Source of the DNA: Pseudoclavibacter chungangensis
GTDB taxonomy: Bacteria > Actinomycetota > Actinomycetes > Actinomycetales > Microbacteriaceae
Length of the DNA stretch: 64,000 nucleotides
Direction of reading: 5' to 3'
Assembly (NCBI RefSeq): GCF_013410545.1
Contig: NZ_JACCFV010000001.1
Location: forward strand, 682,001-746,000
Under the pieces are notes generated by a model. The model was not told the DNA's origin, made no database searches, and saw only the letters and a program-made list of their open reading frames with translations. A program made the translations under genes and the position numbers. Each line of letters starts with the position of its first letter. Position 1 is the first letter of the stretch. Below are positions 27,488-37,775 of this stretch, in pieces.

Positions 27488-30013
27488 TCAGCCTCGGCGG
27501 TGGAGGGTGCGGCGGTGGCGGAGCGTCAGGGCGGTGGCGCCGGCGAGTGCCGCGGCGGCGGCGATCGCCAGCATGACCCACGGGACGCCATCGGCGCCCG
27601 TCGAGGCCAGTGCGCCGTCGGTCCCCGCCGTGGTCGGCGTGCTCGGTGCGGGCGTGCCCGCACCGTCCGTCGCTCCCGGTGTTCCCGTCGTCGTCGGCTC
27701 GGGCGTGGTCGAGGCGCCGAAGAGCTCCTCGCTCGTCCCGAGCCGCAGGAAGACCGTCTCACCCGTCGCGTCGTCGAGACCGTCGTTGTCCGTGACCGCG
27801 AACACGCGACCGTCGGCACCGATCGTGAGCCCCTCGAGCTTCTCCTGGGTCCACCCGTTCGTCGCCTGCAGCTCGGGCAGGACATCGAGCGCGAGCGTCT
27901 TCGGGAGCACGGTGAGCGCATCCCGCGTCTCGCCCGAGCCCGTCGCGGGAACATCGATCGTGTAGATGCGCTTGATCGCGGCGTTCGGGCCGTTGAGCTT
28001 GTCGCGCTCGATCACGGCGAGCGTGTCCTCGTCGACCGCGACGATCTCCGAGAGCCCCAGCCAGTCGCCCGAGGTCGAGGTGGACTCGAGCTCGTAGCCG
28101 AACCAGTTCCACGTGCCCGCGGCGACGTCGTACTGTCCGATGCGCGTCGTCGACGCCCCCTCGAGCGGTTCGAGCGGCGAGGCGGCCGGGTCGACCCAGA
28201 GAGGACGCTGCACGGCGACGTAGACGAGTTCGCGTCCGTCGGCGTCGGTCGTTGCCGTGACCCCCTCGAGGCCCCACTTGCCGATGTGGCTCGAGACGTC
28301 CTCGGGAAGCGCGATCTCCTCCTGCACGACCCCCGCGTCATCGGTGCGGACGACGCGGTTCTCGGGGCCCGTGGCGCCCTCGCTCGCGAGCCAGAAGCCG
28401 CCCTGCGGACGCTTGAACACGCCCTCCACGTCGTACGTCGCGGCCGCACCGTCCTTCGTGACCGGGATCGTCGAGGTGATGACCGCGGGGGCCGAGGAGA
28501 CGTCGATCGTGTACAACCGGCTTGTGGCGAGCGCGGCGTCCGTCGCCGAGTAGAGGGTGTTCGCATCCACCGGGTCGGCGCTCAGCGCACCGAGCGCCGT
28601 CCAACCGATCGGGGTGCCGTCGACGTCGGCGGACTCGATGCTCGGCTGCGAGGGCGTGCCCGCGCCGAGCTGGTACACGTTGACCGCACTGCGCACGCCG
28701 GCCTTCGCATCGTCGGTCTCGCTCGAGACGGCGAGGAGGCCGCGTGACGGGATCGGGAGCACCCCCTCGGGGCCGTTGGTCGTGAACAGGATCTGCGAGA
28801 AGACGGGGGCGGCCGGGTCGCTCACGTCGTAGACGGCCACGAAGTTCGAGCGCTCCGAGGCGACGAACGCGTACGGCACGCCGTCGAACTCGGCGATCGC
28901 GAGCCCCTCGGGCTCCGACCCCTTCTTCGCCGCGCGGTCCTCGTTCGCGAGGCTGTAGCGCATCGCGATGTGCTCGAACGAGTTCCCCGCGTCCCACACG
29001 ACGTCACCGCTCGCGGAGAACACCGTCCAGCCGCGGCTGCCACCCTTCCAGTCGCCCTCGTTCGCCGTCGCGAGGTGGTCGTCGTCGACCCAGCCGACGG
29101 CGTCGGGCTCGCGCGGCACGTCGTTCAGCGAGTCGTCGGCGACGAGCTCGCCGTCCTTGGTCGCGTCGATCCCGGTCAGATCGACCGTGCCGGCCGAGAA
29201 GACGCGCTCGATCTCGCGCGTCGCGAGGTCCACGATCACGACGCCGTTGTTCTCCTGCAGCGTCACGGCGACCTCGTTGCGGCCGTTGATGCTGACGTAC
29301 TCGGGCTCCGGGTCCTCCGGGGTGTCGAGGCCTGCCGCGACGAACGAGGGGAGCGCCTGGCCGTCGTGCTGCACGAACGGAACCGGGTCGGCGGTCCAGG
29401 CGTCGGGCGTGCCGGCGAGCTCGATCACCTGCAGGAAGCCGCCCGGCAGCTGGGGGAGGCCGCCGTCGCCGGCGTCCTCGTCGCGCTGGTTCTCGATCGC
29501 GATCGTCGCGTAGGCGCCGTCCTTCGACACGGCGATGGAGTCGGGCTGACCCTTCAGGTCGATCGAGGCGACGCGCTCACGATCCGCGATCCGGAGCACG
29601 TCGACGCGGCCCTTGGGCTCCGTGAACGCACCGCCGGTCTCGTCGATCACGACGAGGACGTAGTCGCCCGCGACGGCCACCGACGTGGGCTGGTCGTCGG
29701 CGTGGCCGAGCGATGCGAGCGACACGGTGCCGAGGCCTGCCGGCGCGTTCGGGTCGCTCAGGTCCACGAATCCGATGCGCTTGCCCGCGGCGTCCGTGTA
29801 GACGAGCGTCTGCCCGTCCGGCGTGACCGTCGAGATCTCCGCGACGGTCTCGTCCGCGGGATCCATGCCCTCGGGGACATTGAGGTAGACGGGGTACGTC
29901 GCGGTGCGGTGGAACGCATCACCCGGCGTCGCGAGGGCGGGGGCGGCGGCGAATGCGCTCGCGCCGAGTGCGACGACGGCGGCGGTGGCGAGTGCGGAAC
30001 GGCGAATGTGCAC
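27488..30013 (-). CDS. Secreted esterase-like/phytase-like protein with C-terminal sorting signal
   Basis: 841 residues. A Sec signal (RRSALATAAVVALGASAFAAAPALA) is followed by a beta-propeller-like region with TPDGQTLVYTDAAGK, then an 'esterase-like activity of phytase' type domain in the second half (WGLEGVTA..., LEGLTIGADGRVFAVTDND). The C-terminus is a Thr/Pro-rich stalk, LASTG, a hydrophobic helix and a basic tail, i.e. a class E-type (LAxTG) sortase signal. It is therefore probably wall-anchored. The GTG at 30013 has GGGAG upstream; the longer open frame reaches back through a palindromic repeat and is not used. Confidence 0.88.
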   Translation of the reverse strand: MHIRRSALATAAVVALGASAFAAAPALATPGDAFHRTATYPVYLNVPEGMDPADETVAEISTVTPDGQTLVYTDAAGKRIGFVDLSDPNAPAGLGTVSLASLGHADDQPTSVAVAGDYVLVVIDETGGAFTEPKGRVDVLRIADRERVASIDLKGQPDSIAVSKDGAYATIAIENQRDEDAGDGGLPQLPGGFLQVIELAGTPDAWTADPVPFVQHDGQALPSFVAAGLDTPEDPEPEYVSINGRNEVAVTLQENNGVVIVDLATREIERVFSAGTVDLTGIDATKDGELVADDSLNDVPREPDAVGWVDDDHLATANEGDWKGGSRGWTVFSASGDVVWDAGNSFEHIAMRYSLANEDRAAKKGSEPEGLAIAEFDGVPYAFVASERSNFVAVYDVSDPAAPVFSQILFTTNGPEGVLPIPSRGLLAVSSETDDAKAGVRSAVNVYQLGAGTPSQPSIESADVDGTPIGWTALGALSADPVDANTLYSATDAALATSRLYTIDVSSAPAVITSTIPVTKDGAAATYDVEGVFKRPQGGFWLASEGATGPENRVVRTDDAGVVQEEIALPEDVSSHIGKWGLEGVTATTDADGRELVYVAVQRPLWVDPAASPLEPLEGASTTRIGQYDVAAGTWNWFGYELESTSTSGDWLGLSEIVAVDEDTLAVIERDKLNGPNAAIKRIYTIDVPATGSGETRDALTVLPKTLALDVLPELQATNGWTQEKLEGLTIGADGRVFAVTDNDGLDDATGETVFLRLGTSEELFGASTTPEPTTTGTPGATDGAGTPAPSTPTTAGTDGALASTGADGVPWVMLAIAAAAALAGATALTLRHRRTLHRRG

Positions 30014-30164
30014 GACTCTCCCGGTTCGTCCGTCCGCGCCCGGTGCGCGAAGCGGCACCCGCCAGCGTCCTCCGCGGGGACGACGAGCGACCGTCGCCAG
30101 GGTGAACGAGGAGTGTCGTTGACGTGACGGAAACCTGCGCGCGAGCTGAGCGCGCAGTCTCCGC

Positions 30165-30221
30165 GTTCCGGGCGAAAACCGGGGTTCCGGGTGCCCCGGA
30201 AGCCCCGAAACCGCCCGGAAC
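30165..30221 (-). terminator. Palindromic element A3 downstream of hrpA
   Basis: Third member of the GTTCCGGGCGG...GCCCGGAAC family. Its outer 10 bp and inner TTCCGG pairs match A1 and A2, but one arm carries GAAAACC where the others have GGTTTTC, so the middle is unpaired. It begins 31 nt beyond the hrpA stop. Confidence 0.75.
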
Positions 30222-30251
30222 ACGGCTGGGGTCCTCGTGCACGGGCCGGGG

Positions 30252-33200
30252 CTAGGCCGTCAGGGCCTGTTTCAGGCGTTTGAGGCTTGCCGGCTCGGCC
30301 GTGCCGAGCTGCTGCGCGAACAGACTCACGCGGAACTCCTCGAGCAGCCATCTCGCGTGCGCGATGTTCGCGGGCGCGCCCGGTGCGAGCGGGAGCGTGC
30401 CGCCCGCGGCCTCGTAGAGGCCGAGCGCCTGCGTGATCTGCTGCAGGCCCGCGCGTTCGAGCGACGCGTTCTGCGACATGCGCTCCATCCGCATCTCGAC
30501 CGCGCGCAGGTACCTGGGCAGGTGCGCGAGCCGGTCGATTCCCGTGCGCGACACGAACCCGTCGGACACGAGCGCGTCGAGTTGCCCCCGCGCATCGGCG
30601 AGCGACGGCAGCACCGAGAGGTGGTTCGCGCGTGAGATCGCGCTCCCCGCGGCGCGGTGCCTCGCGAGCGTCTCGGCGACGACCTTCGTCTGCGCGAACA
30701 GCTCGTCGATGAGCGACGCGGACAGGGCGTCCCGGATCGCCTCGAACTCGGCCCGCGTCCGCACCGGGGCGTCACCGCGGGCCGCGACGGCGCGCGCCGC
30801 GAGTGCCCGGACGACGTCCGCGAGCAGCGCCGACGTCGATGCGTACGGCGACGACGCGAGCGAGAGCTTCTCCTGCGCCGTGAGGTGCTCCTGCACGTAC
30901 GACACGGGGGAGGGGATGCCGGCCGCGACGAGCGCCGCGACCGCGGGCGGATGCAGCGCCGCCTGCTCGTCCGCGGTCGTCACGAGGGCGAGATCGACCC
31001 GTCCCTTCGGGCCGAGCCGGAGCGTTGGGTAGGCGCGCACCACACCCTGCTTCTGCCGGATGTCGATGTGCGCCGGGATCTCGTCCATCGGCCACTCGGT
31101 GAGCGCCGTGCGGTCGAAGTCGTGCCCGGCCGATGCCGCCCCGCTCGCCTCGGCCACGGCCGCGGGCCCCGCGTCGCGTCGCCCGGGCCTCGGCCGCTCG
31201 CCGCTCGTCGCCCGCAGGAGCGAGCGCTCGCTCGCCTCCTTGAGCCGTGCCTGCAGCGCGGCGAGATCATCGCCCGCCGCGAGCTCCCGACCGCGCTCGT
31301 CGACGACCCGGAACCGCATGCGCAGGTGGCCCGGCACCTTCGACCAGTCGAACTCGGCCGTGTCGAAGCGGATCCCGACCTGCCGTTCGGCGACGTGCCG
31401 CAGCGTGTCGTCGAGGGGCCCCGGCACGGGCTCGGCGCGATCGGGGCGCACGTCGCCGAGCGCATCGACGAGCTTCGCGGCCCAATCGGCCGCGGGGACG
31501 AAGTTGCGACGGATCACCTTCGGCAGCGAACGCAGGAGGGCGGTGACGAGCTCCGTCCGCATGCCCGGCACCTGCCAGTCGAAACCGACCGGATCGAGCC
31601 TGGCGAGCAGCGGCAGCGGCACGATCGCGGTCACGCCGTCGTCGCTCGCGCCGGGGTCGAAACGGTAGCGGAGCTTCAGCCGCTGGTCGCCCTGCCGCCA
31701 CTGCGTGGGGAACGCGTCCGCGTCGTCCGCCTGCTCCGCCTCCTCGCCGAGCAGGTCGGCGCGGCGCAGATCGAGCAGTTCCGGGGTGTGCTGCTCGGCC
31801 TCGCTCCACCAGCGCTCGAAGGTCGGCTGCGAGACGACGTCGTCGGGGATCCGTTCGTCGAAGAACGCGAACACGACGTCGTCGTCGGCGACGAGATCGC
31901 GCCGACGCTCGCGCTCCTCGATCTGCGTGAGCCGGCTTCGGAGCTGCCGGTTGCGGCGTTCGAACGCGTGATCGCCCGTCCAATCACCCTCGACGAGTGC
32001 GTGCCGGATGAACAGATCGCGCGACCAGCGCGGGTCGATCGCAGCGAAGCCGACGCGGCGACCCTTCACGACGGGCACGCCGTAGAGCGTCACGTTCTCG
32101 AGCGCGACGACCTGGCCGCGCTTGCGCTCCCAGTGGGGCTCCGAGTGCTGGCGCTTCGCGAGCGGACCGGCCAGCGCCTCCGCCCAGGCCGGGTCGATGC
32201 GCGCGACGGTGCGCGCGAACAATCGGCTCGTCTCGACGAGCTCGGCCGCCATGACGGCGTCGGGCGGCGACTTCGCGAGCCCCGAGCCCGGGAAGATCGA
32301 GAAGCGCGTGCCACGAGCGCCGAGGTAGTCGCGCTTGACGCGATCGTGCACGCCGAGGTGGCTGAGCAGCCCCGCGAGCACGGAGCGGTGGATCGCGTCG
32401 CCCGCCGCGTGCCCCTCGGGTGCGTGCCACGCGTCGCCCGTGGCGGTGTCGGTGCCGCGCGCCGTCCGAGCGGGCCGGTCGATGCGCAGGCCGAGGGGGC
32501 CCGCGAGCTGACGCAATTGGCGGAACACGTCCTGCCACTCGCGGAAGCGCACGAAGTTGAGGTGCTCGTCGCGGCACAGGCGCCGGAACGCGCTCGACCC
32601 GAGCGCCTGCTGCCGCTCGTCGAGGTAGTCCCACAGGTTGAGGAGTGTGAGGAAGTCGCTCGACGGGTCGCGGAAACGCGCGTGGAGCTGGTCGGCACGC
32701 GCCCGGCGGTCGAGCGGGCGCTCGCGGATGTCCTGCACCGTGAGGCCCGCGACGACGACGAGCACCTCGCGGCTCACGTCGTGGAGCTTCGACTCGACGA
32801 CCATGCGCGCGAATCGCGGGTCGATCGGGAGGCGGGCGAGCGAGCGGCCGGTCCTCGTGAGGCGCAGCCGCGCGTTCTTCGCGCGTCCCTCCCCGGCATC
32901 GACGGCGCCGAGCTCGCGCAGGAGGTCGACGCCGTCACGCACGCCGCGCGGGTCGGGCGGCTGGATGAACGGGAAGCGCTCGATCTCGCCGAGCCCGAGC
33001 TCGAGCATCTGCAGCAGGACGCTCGCGAGGTTGGTGCGCAGGATCTCGGGATCGGTGTACTCGGGGCGCTTCGCGAAGTCGGCGGCCGAGTAGAGGCGGA
33101 TCGCGATGCCGTCGCGCGTTCGTCCCGATCGGCCGGAGCGCTGGTTCGCCGAGGCCTGCGAGACGGGTTCGATCGGCAATCGCTGCACCTTCGCGCGCGT

Positions 33201-34217
33201 CGAGTAGCGCGAGATGCGTGCCGTTCCGGTGTCGATGACGTACGCGATGCCGGGCACCGTGAGCGAGGTCTCGGCGACGTTCGTCGCGAGCACGACGCGC
33301 CGCACGACGCCGGGTGCCCGCTTCGTGTCGAAGATGCGGTGCTGTTCGGCGGCGGACAGTCGGCCGAACAGCGGGAGCACCTCGGTGTCACCGGGGCGTC
33401 TGCTGCGTGCGAGGTGCGCGCGGATCGCGTCCTGCGCGTCGCGGATCTCGGCCTCGCCCGGCAGGAAGACGAGGACGTCGCCGGGGGCCTCGCCCGCGAG
33501 CTCGTCGAGCGCGGCGACGATGCCCTCGTTCACGTCGCGGTCCGCGTCGGGGGTCCACTCGTCGTCGAGCTCGTCGAGTTCGTCCGCCTCGACGTCGACG
33601 CCCGCGGCCGGGACCCGGTCGGCGACGAGCGGCCGGTACCGGATCTCGACGGGGTAGGTGCGCCCCGAGACCTCGATGATCGGGGCGTCGTCGAAGTGCG
33701 CCGCGAACCGTTCGGGGTCGATCGTCGCGGAGGTCACGATGACCTTCAGGTCGGGACGCTTCGGGAGGAGTCGTTTGAGGTACCCGAGCAGGAAGTCGAT
33801 GTTGAGGCTGCGCTCGTGCGCCTCGTCGATGATGATCGTGTCGTAGGCGCGCAGCTCGCGATCACGGTGGATGCGGTTGAGCAGGATGCCGTCGGTCATG
33901 AGCGCGATGCGCGTCTCGTCGGAGACCTGATCGGTGAAGCGCACCTGATAGCCGACGAGGCCACCGAGCTCGACGCCGAGTTCGTCGGCCACGCGCTCCG
34001 CGATCGTCCGTGCCGCGATCCGTCGCGGCTGCGTGTGCGCGATCGAGGTGCGCCCGAGTTCGAGGCAGATCTTCGGCAGCTGGGTCGTCTTCCCCGAGCC
34101 GGTCGCGCCGGCGAGGATCACGACCTGGTTGTCGCGGATCGCGGTGGCGATGTCGTCGCGTCGCTGGGAGACCGGCAGCTCTGGCGGGTAGGTGATCCGG
34201 GGGAGGGCGGCGTTCAT
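30252..34217 (-). CDS. hrpA: ATP-dependent RNA helicase HrpA
   Basis: 1321 residues, the full length expected for HrpA. Motif I GATGSGKT is at residues 37-44, motif II IIDEAHERS about 130, and motif VI QRSGRSGRT about 370, followed by the helicase-associated and OB-like regions and the long DUF3418-type C-terminal part. DEAH helicases of this type act on mRNA and stalled ribosomes. GGAGG lies upstream of the ATG with a TAGCAT -10 nearby. A 1277-residue antisense open frame over this gene is a composition artefact. Confidence 0.97.
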   Translation of the reverse strand: MNAALPRITYPPELPVSQRRDDIATAIRDNQVVILAGATGSGKTTQLPKICLELGRTSIAHTQPRRIAARTIAERVADELGVELGGLVGYQVRFTDQVSDETRIALMTDGILLNRIHRDRELRAYDTIIIDEAHERSLNIDFLLGYLKRLLPKRPDLKVIVTSATIDPERFAAHFDDAPIIEVSGRTYPVEIRYRPLVADRVPAAGVDVEADELDELDDEWTPDADRDVNEGIVAALDELAGEAPGDVLVFLPGEAEIRDAQDAIRAHLARSRRPGDTEVLPLFGRLSAAEQHRIFDTKRAPGVVRRVVLATNVAETSLTVPGIAYVIDTGTARISRYSTRAKVQRLPIEPVSQASANQRSGRSGRTRDGIAIRLYSAADFAKRPEYTDPEILRTNLASVLLQMLELGLGEIERFPFIQPPDPRGVRDGVDLLRELGAVDAGEGRAKNARLRLTRTGRSLARLPIDPRFARMVVESKLHDVSREVLVVVAGLTVQDIRERPLDRRARADQLHARFRDPSSDFLTLLNLWDYLDERQQALGSSAFRRLCRDEHLNFVRFREWQDVFRQLRQLAGPLGLRIDRPARTARGTDTATGDAWHAPEGHAAGDAIHRSVLAGLLSHLGVHDRVKRDYLGARGTRFSIFPGSGLAKSPPDAVMAAELVETSRLFARTVARIDPAWAEALAGPLAKRQHSEPHWERKRGQVVALENVTLYGVPVVKGRRVGFAAIDPRWSRDLFIRHALVEGDWTGDHAFERRNRQLRSRLTQIEERERRRDLVADDDVVFAFFDERIPDDVVSQPTFERWWSEAEQHTPELLDLRRADLLGEEAEQADDADAFPTQWRQGDQRLKLRYRFDPGASDDGVTAIVPLPLLARLDPVGFDWQVPGMRTELVTALLRSLPKVIRRNFVPAADWAAKLVDALGDVRPDRAEPVPGPLDDTLRHVAERQVGIRFDTAEFDWSKVPGHLRMRFRVVDERGRELAAGDDLAALQARLKEASERSLLRATSGERPRPGRRDAGPAAVAEASGAASAGHDFDRTALTEWPMDEIPAHIDIRQKQGVVRAYPTLRLGPKGRVDLALVTTADEQAALHPPAVAALVAAGIPSPVSYVQEHLTAQEKLSLASSPYASTSALLADVVRALAARAVAARGDAPVRTRAEFEAIRDALSASLIDELFAQTKVVAETLARHRAAGSAISRANHLSVLPSLADARGQLDALVSDGFVSRTGIDRLAHLPRYLRAVEMRMERMSQNASLERAGLQQITQALGLYEAAGGTLPLAPGAPANIAHARWLLEEFRVSLFAQQLGTAEPASLKRLKQALTA

Positions 34218-34270
34218 TCGGCCTCCATGCTACCGCCGCGGCGCGGGCGTGCGCGGCGGCGGAGCGGGCG

Positions 34271-34276
34271 TAGGCT
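34271..34276 (+). promoter_or_regulatory. -10 hexamer TAGGCT, near-leaderless spacing
   Basis: TAGGCT ends 8 nt before the ATG at 34285 of the TetR gene. Confidence 0.4.
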
Positions 34277-34284
34277 CGACGCCC

Positions 34285-34833
34285 ATGACGGACCCCGCCG
34301 CACCGCGTCGACCGAGCCGCGAGGCGATCTTCGAGCACGCCGGGCGGCTCTTCCGCGAGCGCGGCTACGCGCACACGTCGGTGCGCGACATCTCGTCGGC
34401 CGCGGGGGTCGATGCGGCACTCGTGATCCGCCACTTCGGGAGCAAGGAGGGGCTGTTCCTCGACACGATGGTCGTCGACGCGCTCGGTGACGCGCTGCCG
34501 GGGCCACGCGAGCGATTCGGTGAGCGGTTCGTCGCTCAGATGCTCGACGAGGACGCGCGCGTGCGGGACGTGTTCCTCGCGCTCGTGCGCGCGAGCGACG
34601 CCGATCCGGTCGGGCGGCGGCTCGCCGAGGCGCACGAGCGACGATTCGTCGCCCCGCTGCGCGAGATGCTCGAGGGGGACGACGCGGATCTGCGTGCGCG
34701 GCTCGCGGCGGCGCTCGTGGGGGGACTGCTCTACTCGATGTGGGTGGTCGGCGACGAGGGGCTCCTCGCCGCCGACCGTGACGTCGTCGTGCGACGCTAC
34801 GGCGCGCTCCTGCAGTCGCTGCTCGACGCGTGA
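34285..34833 (+). CDS. TetR-family transcriptional regulator
   Basis: 182 residues with an N-terminal helix-turn-helix (HTSVRDISSAAGVDAALVIR-HFGSKEGLFL) and a C-terminal domain resembling the tetracyclin-repressor-like C-terminal family with FVAQMLDEDARVRDVFLALV. It is divergent from hrpA and converges on the SDR gene, whose promoter carries a perfect palindrome; control of that promoter is a reasonable but unproven inference. Confidence 0.9.
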   Translation: MTDPAAPRRPSREAIFEHAGRLFRERGYAHTSVRDISSAAGVDAALVIRHFGSKEGLFLDTMVVDALGDALPGPRERFGERFVAQMLDEDARVRDVFLALVRASDADPVGRRLAEAHERRFVAPLREMLEGDDADLRARLAAALVGGLLYSMWVVGDEGLLAADRDVVVRRYGALLQSLLDA

Positions 34834-34846
34834 GCGCGCCTGACGA

Positions 34847-35860
34847 TCACTGCGCCGACCAGCCGCCGTCCGAGGGCAGGATCGCGCCGGACACGTTCGA
34901 CGCGTCGTCGCTCAGGAGGAACACGATCGATGCGGCGAGCGACTCGGGCGTCGCGACGGCCGGGAGCAGCACCATGCCCTTCTTGATGCGGTCGGCGCCG
35001 AGCTCCGACGCGAACGTCGCCTGGATGCCCGTCGCGACCGGGCCGGGGGCGACCGCGTTGACGCGGACGCCGAGGTGGCTGTACATGAACGCGGCGCTCT
35101 TCGTCATGCCGACGACGGCGTGCTTGGAGGTCGTATAGGCGAATCCGGCGGCCGAGCCGCGCAGCCCGGCCTCGGAGGTCACGTTCACGATCGATCCCGA
35201 GCCGGCCGCGAGCATGCTCGGGAGCACGGCCCGGCTGAGCAGGAACGTGCCGTCGACGTTGACCGACATGACCCGTCGCCACACGGCGTCGGACACCTCG
35301 TGGAGTGGGGTCATGTCGTCCATGACGCCCGCGACGTTCGCGAGCGCGTCGATGCGATCGCCCGCCGCGTCGACGATGCGCGCGACCGCCTCGGGGTCGG
35401 TGATGTCGCCCGCGACGGTCACGAGTTCACCGCTGCCCGGCGCGATGTCCGCGAGCCGGTCGGCGACGAGGTCGACCGCGACGACGCGGGCGCCCTCGGC
35501 GAGCAGGCGCTCGGCCGTCGCACGACCGATGCCCGAGGCGGCACCCGTCACGATCGCGGTACGTCCGGCGAACCGCGCGCCCGCGACGGGGGTGGCCGGG
35601 CCGGGCTGCGGGGCCGTCTCCTCCTCGGGGAGCTCGCCCCCGTTCGCACCGCGGACGAGCTGCTCGACCGCCGCGGCGGGCAGCTTGCCGCCGCTCAGCT
35701 CGACGAGCTTGCCGAGCGGCAGTGACCGTGCCGGGGCGAGCGACGAGGCGTCCTGGCCGCCGGCGGCGACGAGATCGCGCAGGAGGGGCCCTCCGACGGG
35801 GTGGTCGAGCCACTCGCCGACGGTGGCGTGTGAGGTCAACGGAGTCTGGTGGTCGGTCAT
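34847..35860 (-). CDS. Short-chain dehydrogenase with an extra N-terminal helical domain
   Basis: 337 residues instead of the usual ~250. The C-terminal part is a classical SDR: TGAASGIGRAT for NAD(P), NVAGVMD, Ser in VNVTSEAG and YTTSK as the catalytic Tyr-x3-Lys. The first ~90 residues (GEWLDHPVGGPLLRDLV...SLPLGKLVELSGGKLP) resemble a small helical domain I associate with the C-termini of actinobacterial glycosidases and esterases; this is recall, not a search. Expression is probably controlled at the palindrome over its -35. Confidence 0.9.
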   Translation of the reverse strand: MTDHQTPLTSHATVGEWLDHPVGGPLLRDLVAAGGQDASSLAPARSLPLGKLVELSGGKLPAAAVEQLVRGANGGELPEEETAPQPGPATPVAGARFAGRTAIVTGAASGIGRATAERLLAEGARVVAVDLVADRLADIAPGSGELVTVAGDITDPEAVARIVDAAGDRIDALANVAGVMDDMTPLHEVSDAVWRRVMSVNVDGTFLLSRAVLPSMLAAGSGSIVNVTSEAGLRGSAAGFAYTTSKHAVVGMTKSAAFMYSHLGVRVNAVAPGPVATGIQATFASELGADRIKKGMVLLPAVATPESLAASIVFLLSDDASNVSGAILPSDGGWSAQ

Positions 35861-35901
35861 GGGCCGCCTTCCGGTCGTGGCCGGCCGATGCCGGCACCTC
35901 G

Positions 35902-35930
35902 AGTCTGACCGCCGATCAGGTGGGTGTCAA
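35902..35930 (-). promoter_or_regulatory. SDR promoter
   Basis: Minus-strand TTGACA (35930-35925) and CAGACT (35907-35902) are spaced by 17 bp, a near-consensus sigma-70-type promoter about 40 nt before the SDR ATG. Confidence 0.7.
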
Positions 35931-35940
35931 CAGTGTTGAC
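35926..35940. promoter_or_regulatory. Perfect palindromic operator over the SDR -35
   Basis: GTCAACAGTGTTGAC is a 15-bp palindrome with one central base, overlapping the -35 of the SDR promoter. Its size and form fit a TetR-family operator, and a tetR gene lies on the far side of the SDR gene. Confidence 0.75.
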
Positions 35941-36080
35941 TCCCCTCTTGGGACGACCGGGGACGACCGGCAGTACGGGCAGCACGAGCCGGTCGAGCGG
36001 CACGAGCGGGACGGCGCGCTCGGCGCCACGGGGCGCGGCGGGGAACGATGACGCTCAGCGCGTCTTGCGCGAGCCACGGG

Positions 36081-36935
<855 letters not shown>

Positions 36936-36956
36936 GCGGCCGAGCGGGGTGAACGA

Positions 36957-36990
36957 CGGCGGGGCGTGACCGAGTGGTCACGCCCCGCCG
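36957..36990. terminator. Bidirectional hairpin between convergent genes
   Basis: A perfect 15-bp stem (36957-36971 with 36976-36990, arm CGGCGGGGCGTGACC) with a GAGT tetraloop lies between the AKR stop and the convergent lipoprotein stop. Confidence 0.85.
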
Positions 36991-37005
36991 CTCGATTCCG
37001 TCGAA

Positions 37006-37692
37006 TCAGGCGTCGCCCCCGGGGGCGGCGGTGGCGGTCGTGGCCGACCACCTGAGGGGCGCCTCGTAGTACGGGCTGCTCTCGTCGCCCGTGGTCATGC
37101 CCGTGATCGTGTTCGGCGTCTGGGCATCCCACTCGATGCTCGAGAGTTCGCCACCGGCGGGCACGAGGATCACGTCGCATGCGGCGTCGGTGCTCCGGGC
37201 GCCGGGGCACAGGTCGCTGACGTCGCCGCTCGAGCCGAAGTTCAGCGTCAGGAACTCGGCGAAGCTGCCGTCGGCGAGCACGCCGTACAGCGGCGAGGTG
37301 GTCGGCTTCTCGTGCGTCTCCTGCAACGACGTCGGGAGGTCGAACTGCGACACGACGAGCCACGGCGTGTAGCCCGCGAACTTCTCGGGATTGTCGAGCT
37401 TGTCGAAGAACGAGGCGTCGGACTCGGTGATGCTCGTGACGGTGAGGCCGATGTCGGTCGGCTCGCTCGTGCTGTTCGCCGTGTTGGTCGCCTCGCCGGG
37501 CACGAGGATGGTCTCGCCCACGGCGACGGTCGAGCCGGCGGCCACGAGCGTGTCGGGGACGGTGACCTCGATCTTCTCGTCGCCGAAGATGCCCGAGATC
37601 ACGGAGCAGGACGAGAGGGCCGCGGCGGCGGCGATCGCGATGGTGCCGGTGAGGAGCGCGCGGAGCGCGGTCTTGGTCGTCGAGGTGGTCAT
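37006..37692 (-). CDS. Putative lipoprotein of unknown function
   Basis: 228 residues with a lipoprotein signal (TGTIAIAAAAALSSC, Cys about residue 29). The remainder is a beta-rich extracytoplasmic domain with VPDTLVAAGSTVAVGETILVPG and a Cys pair (LCPGA...AACDV) that could form a disulfide. I do not recognise the family. ATG 37692 was chosen because GGAGGAACG directly precedes it; the ATG at 37704 overlaps that ribosome binding site. Confidence 0.8.
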   Translation of the reverse strand: MTTSTTKTALRALLTGTIAIAAAAALSSCSVISGIFGDEKIEVTVPDTLVAAGSTVAVGETILVPGEATNTANSTSEPTDIGLTVTSITESDASFFDKLDNPEKFAGYTPWLVVSQFDLPTSLQETHEKPTTSPLYGVLADGSFAEFLTLNFGSSGDVSDLCPGARSTDAACDVILVPAGGELSSIEWDAQTPNTITGMTTGDESSPYYEAPLRWSATTATAAPGGDA

Positions 37693-37775
37693 CGTTCCTC
37701 CCATGGAACTCGGTGGAATGTCTCAGCGTTCATCGAGCCTACTGGCGTCGGTGCGGGTGACGTCAATGCACCTTC

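Noticed and set aside
30657..34490. A 1277-residue open frame antisense to hrpA
   Set aside because: Composition is Arg/Asp/Glu/Val/Gly-dominated with no motif; it mirrors a high-GC coding gene with clear helicase motifs on the other strand.
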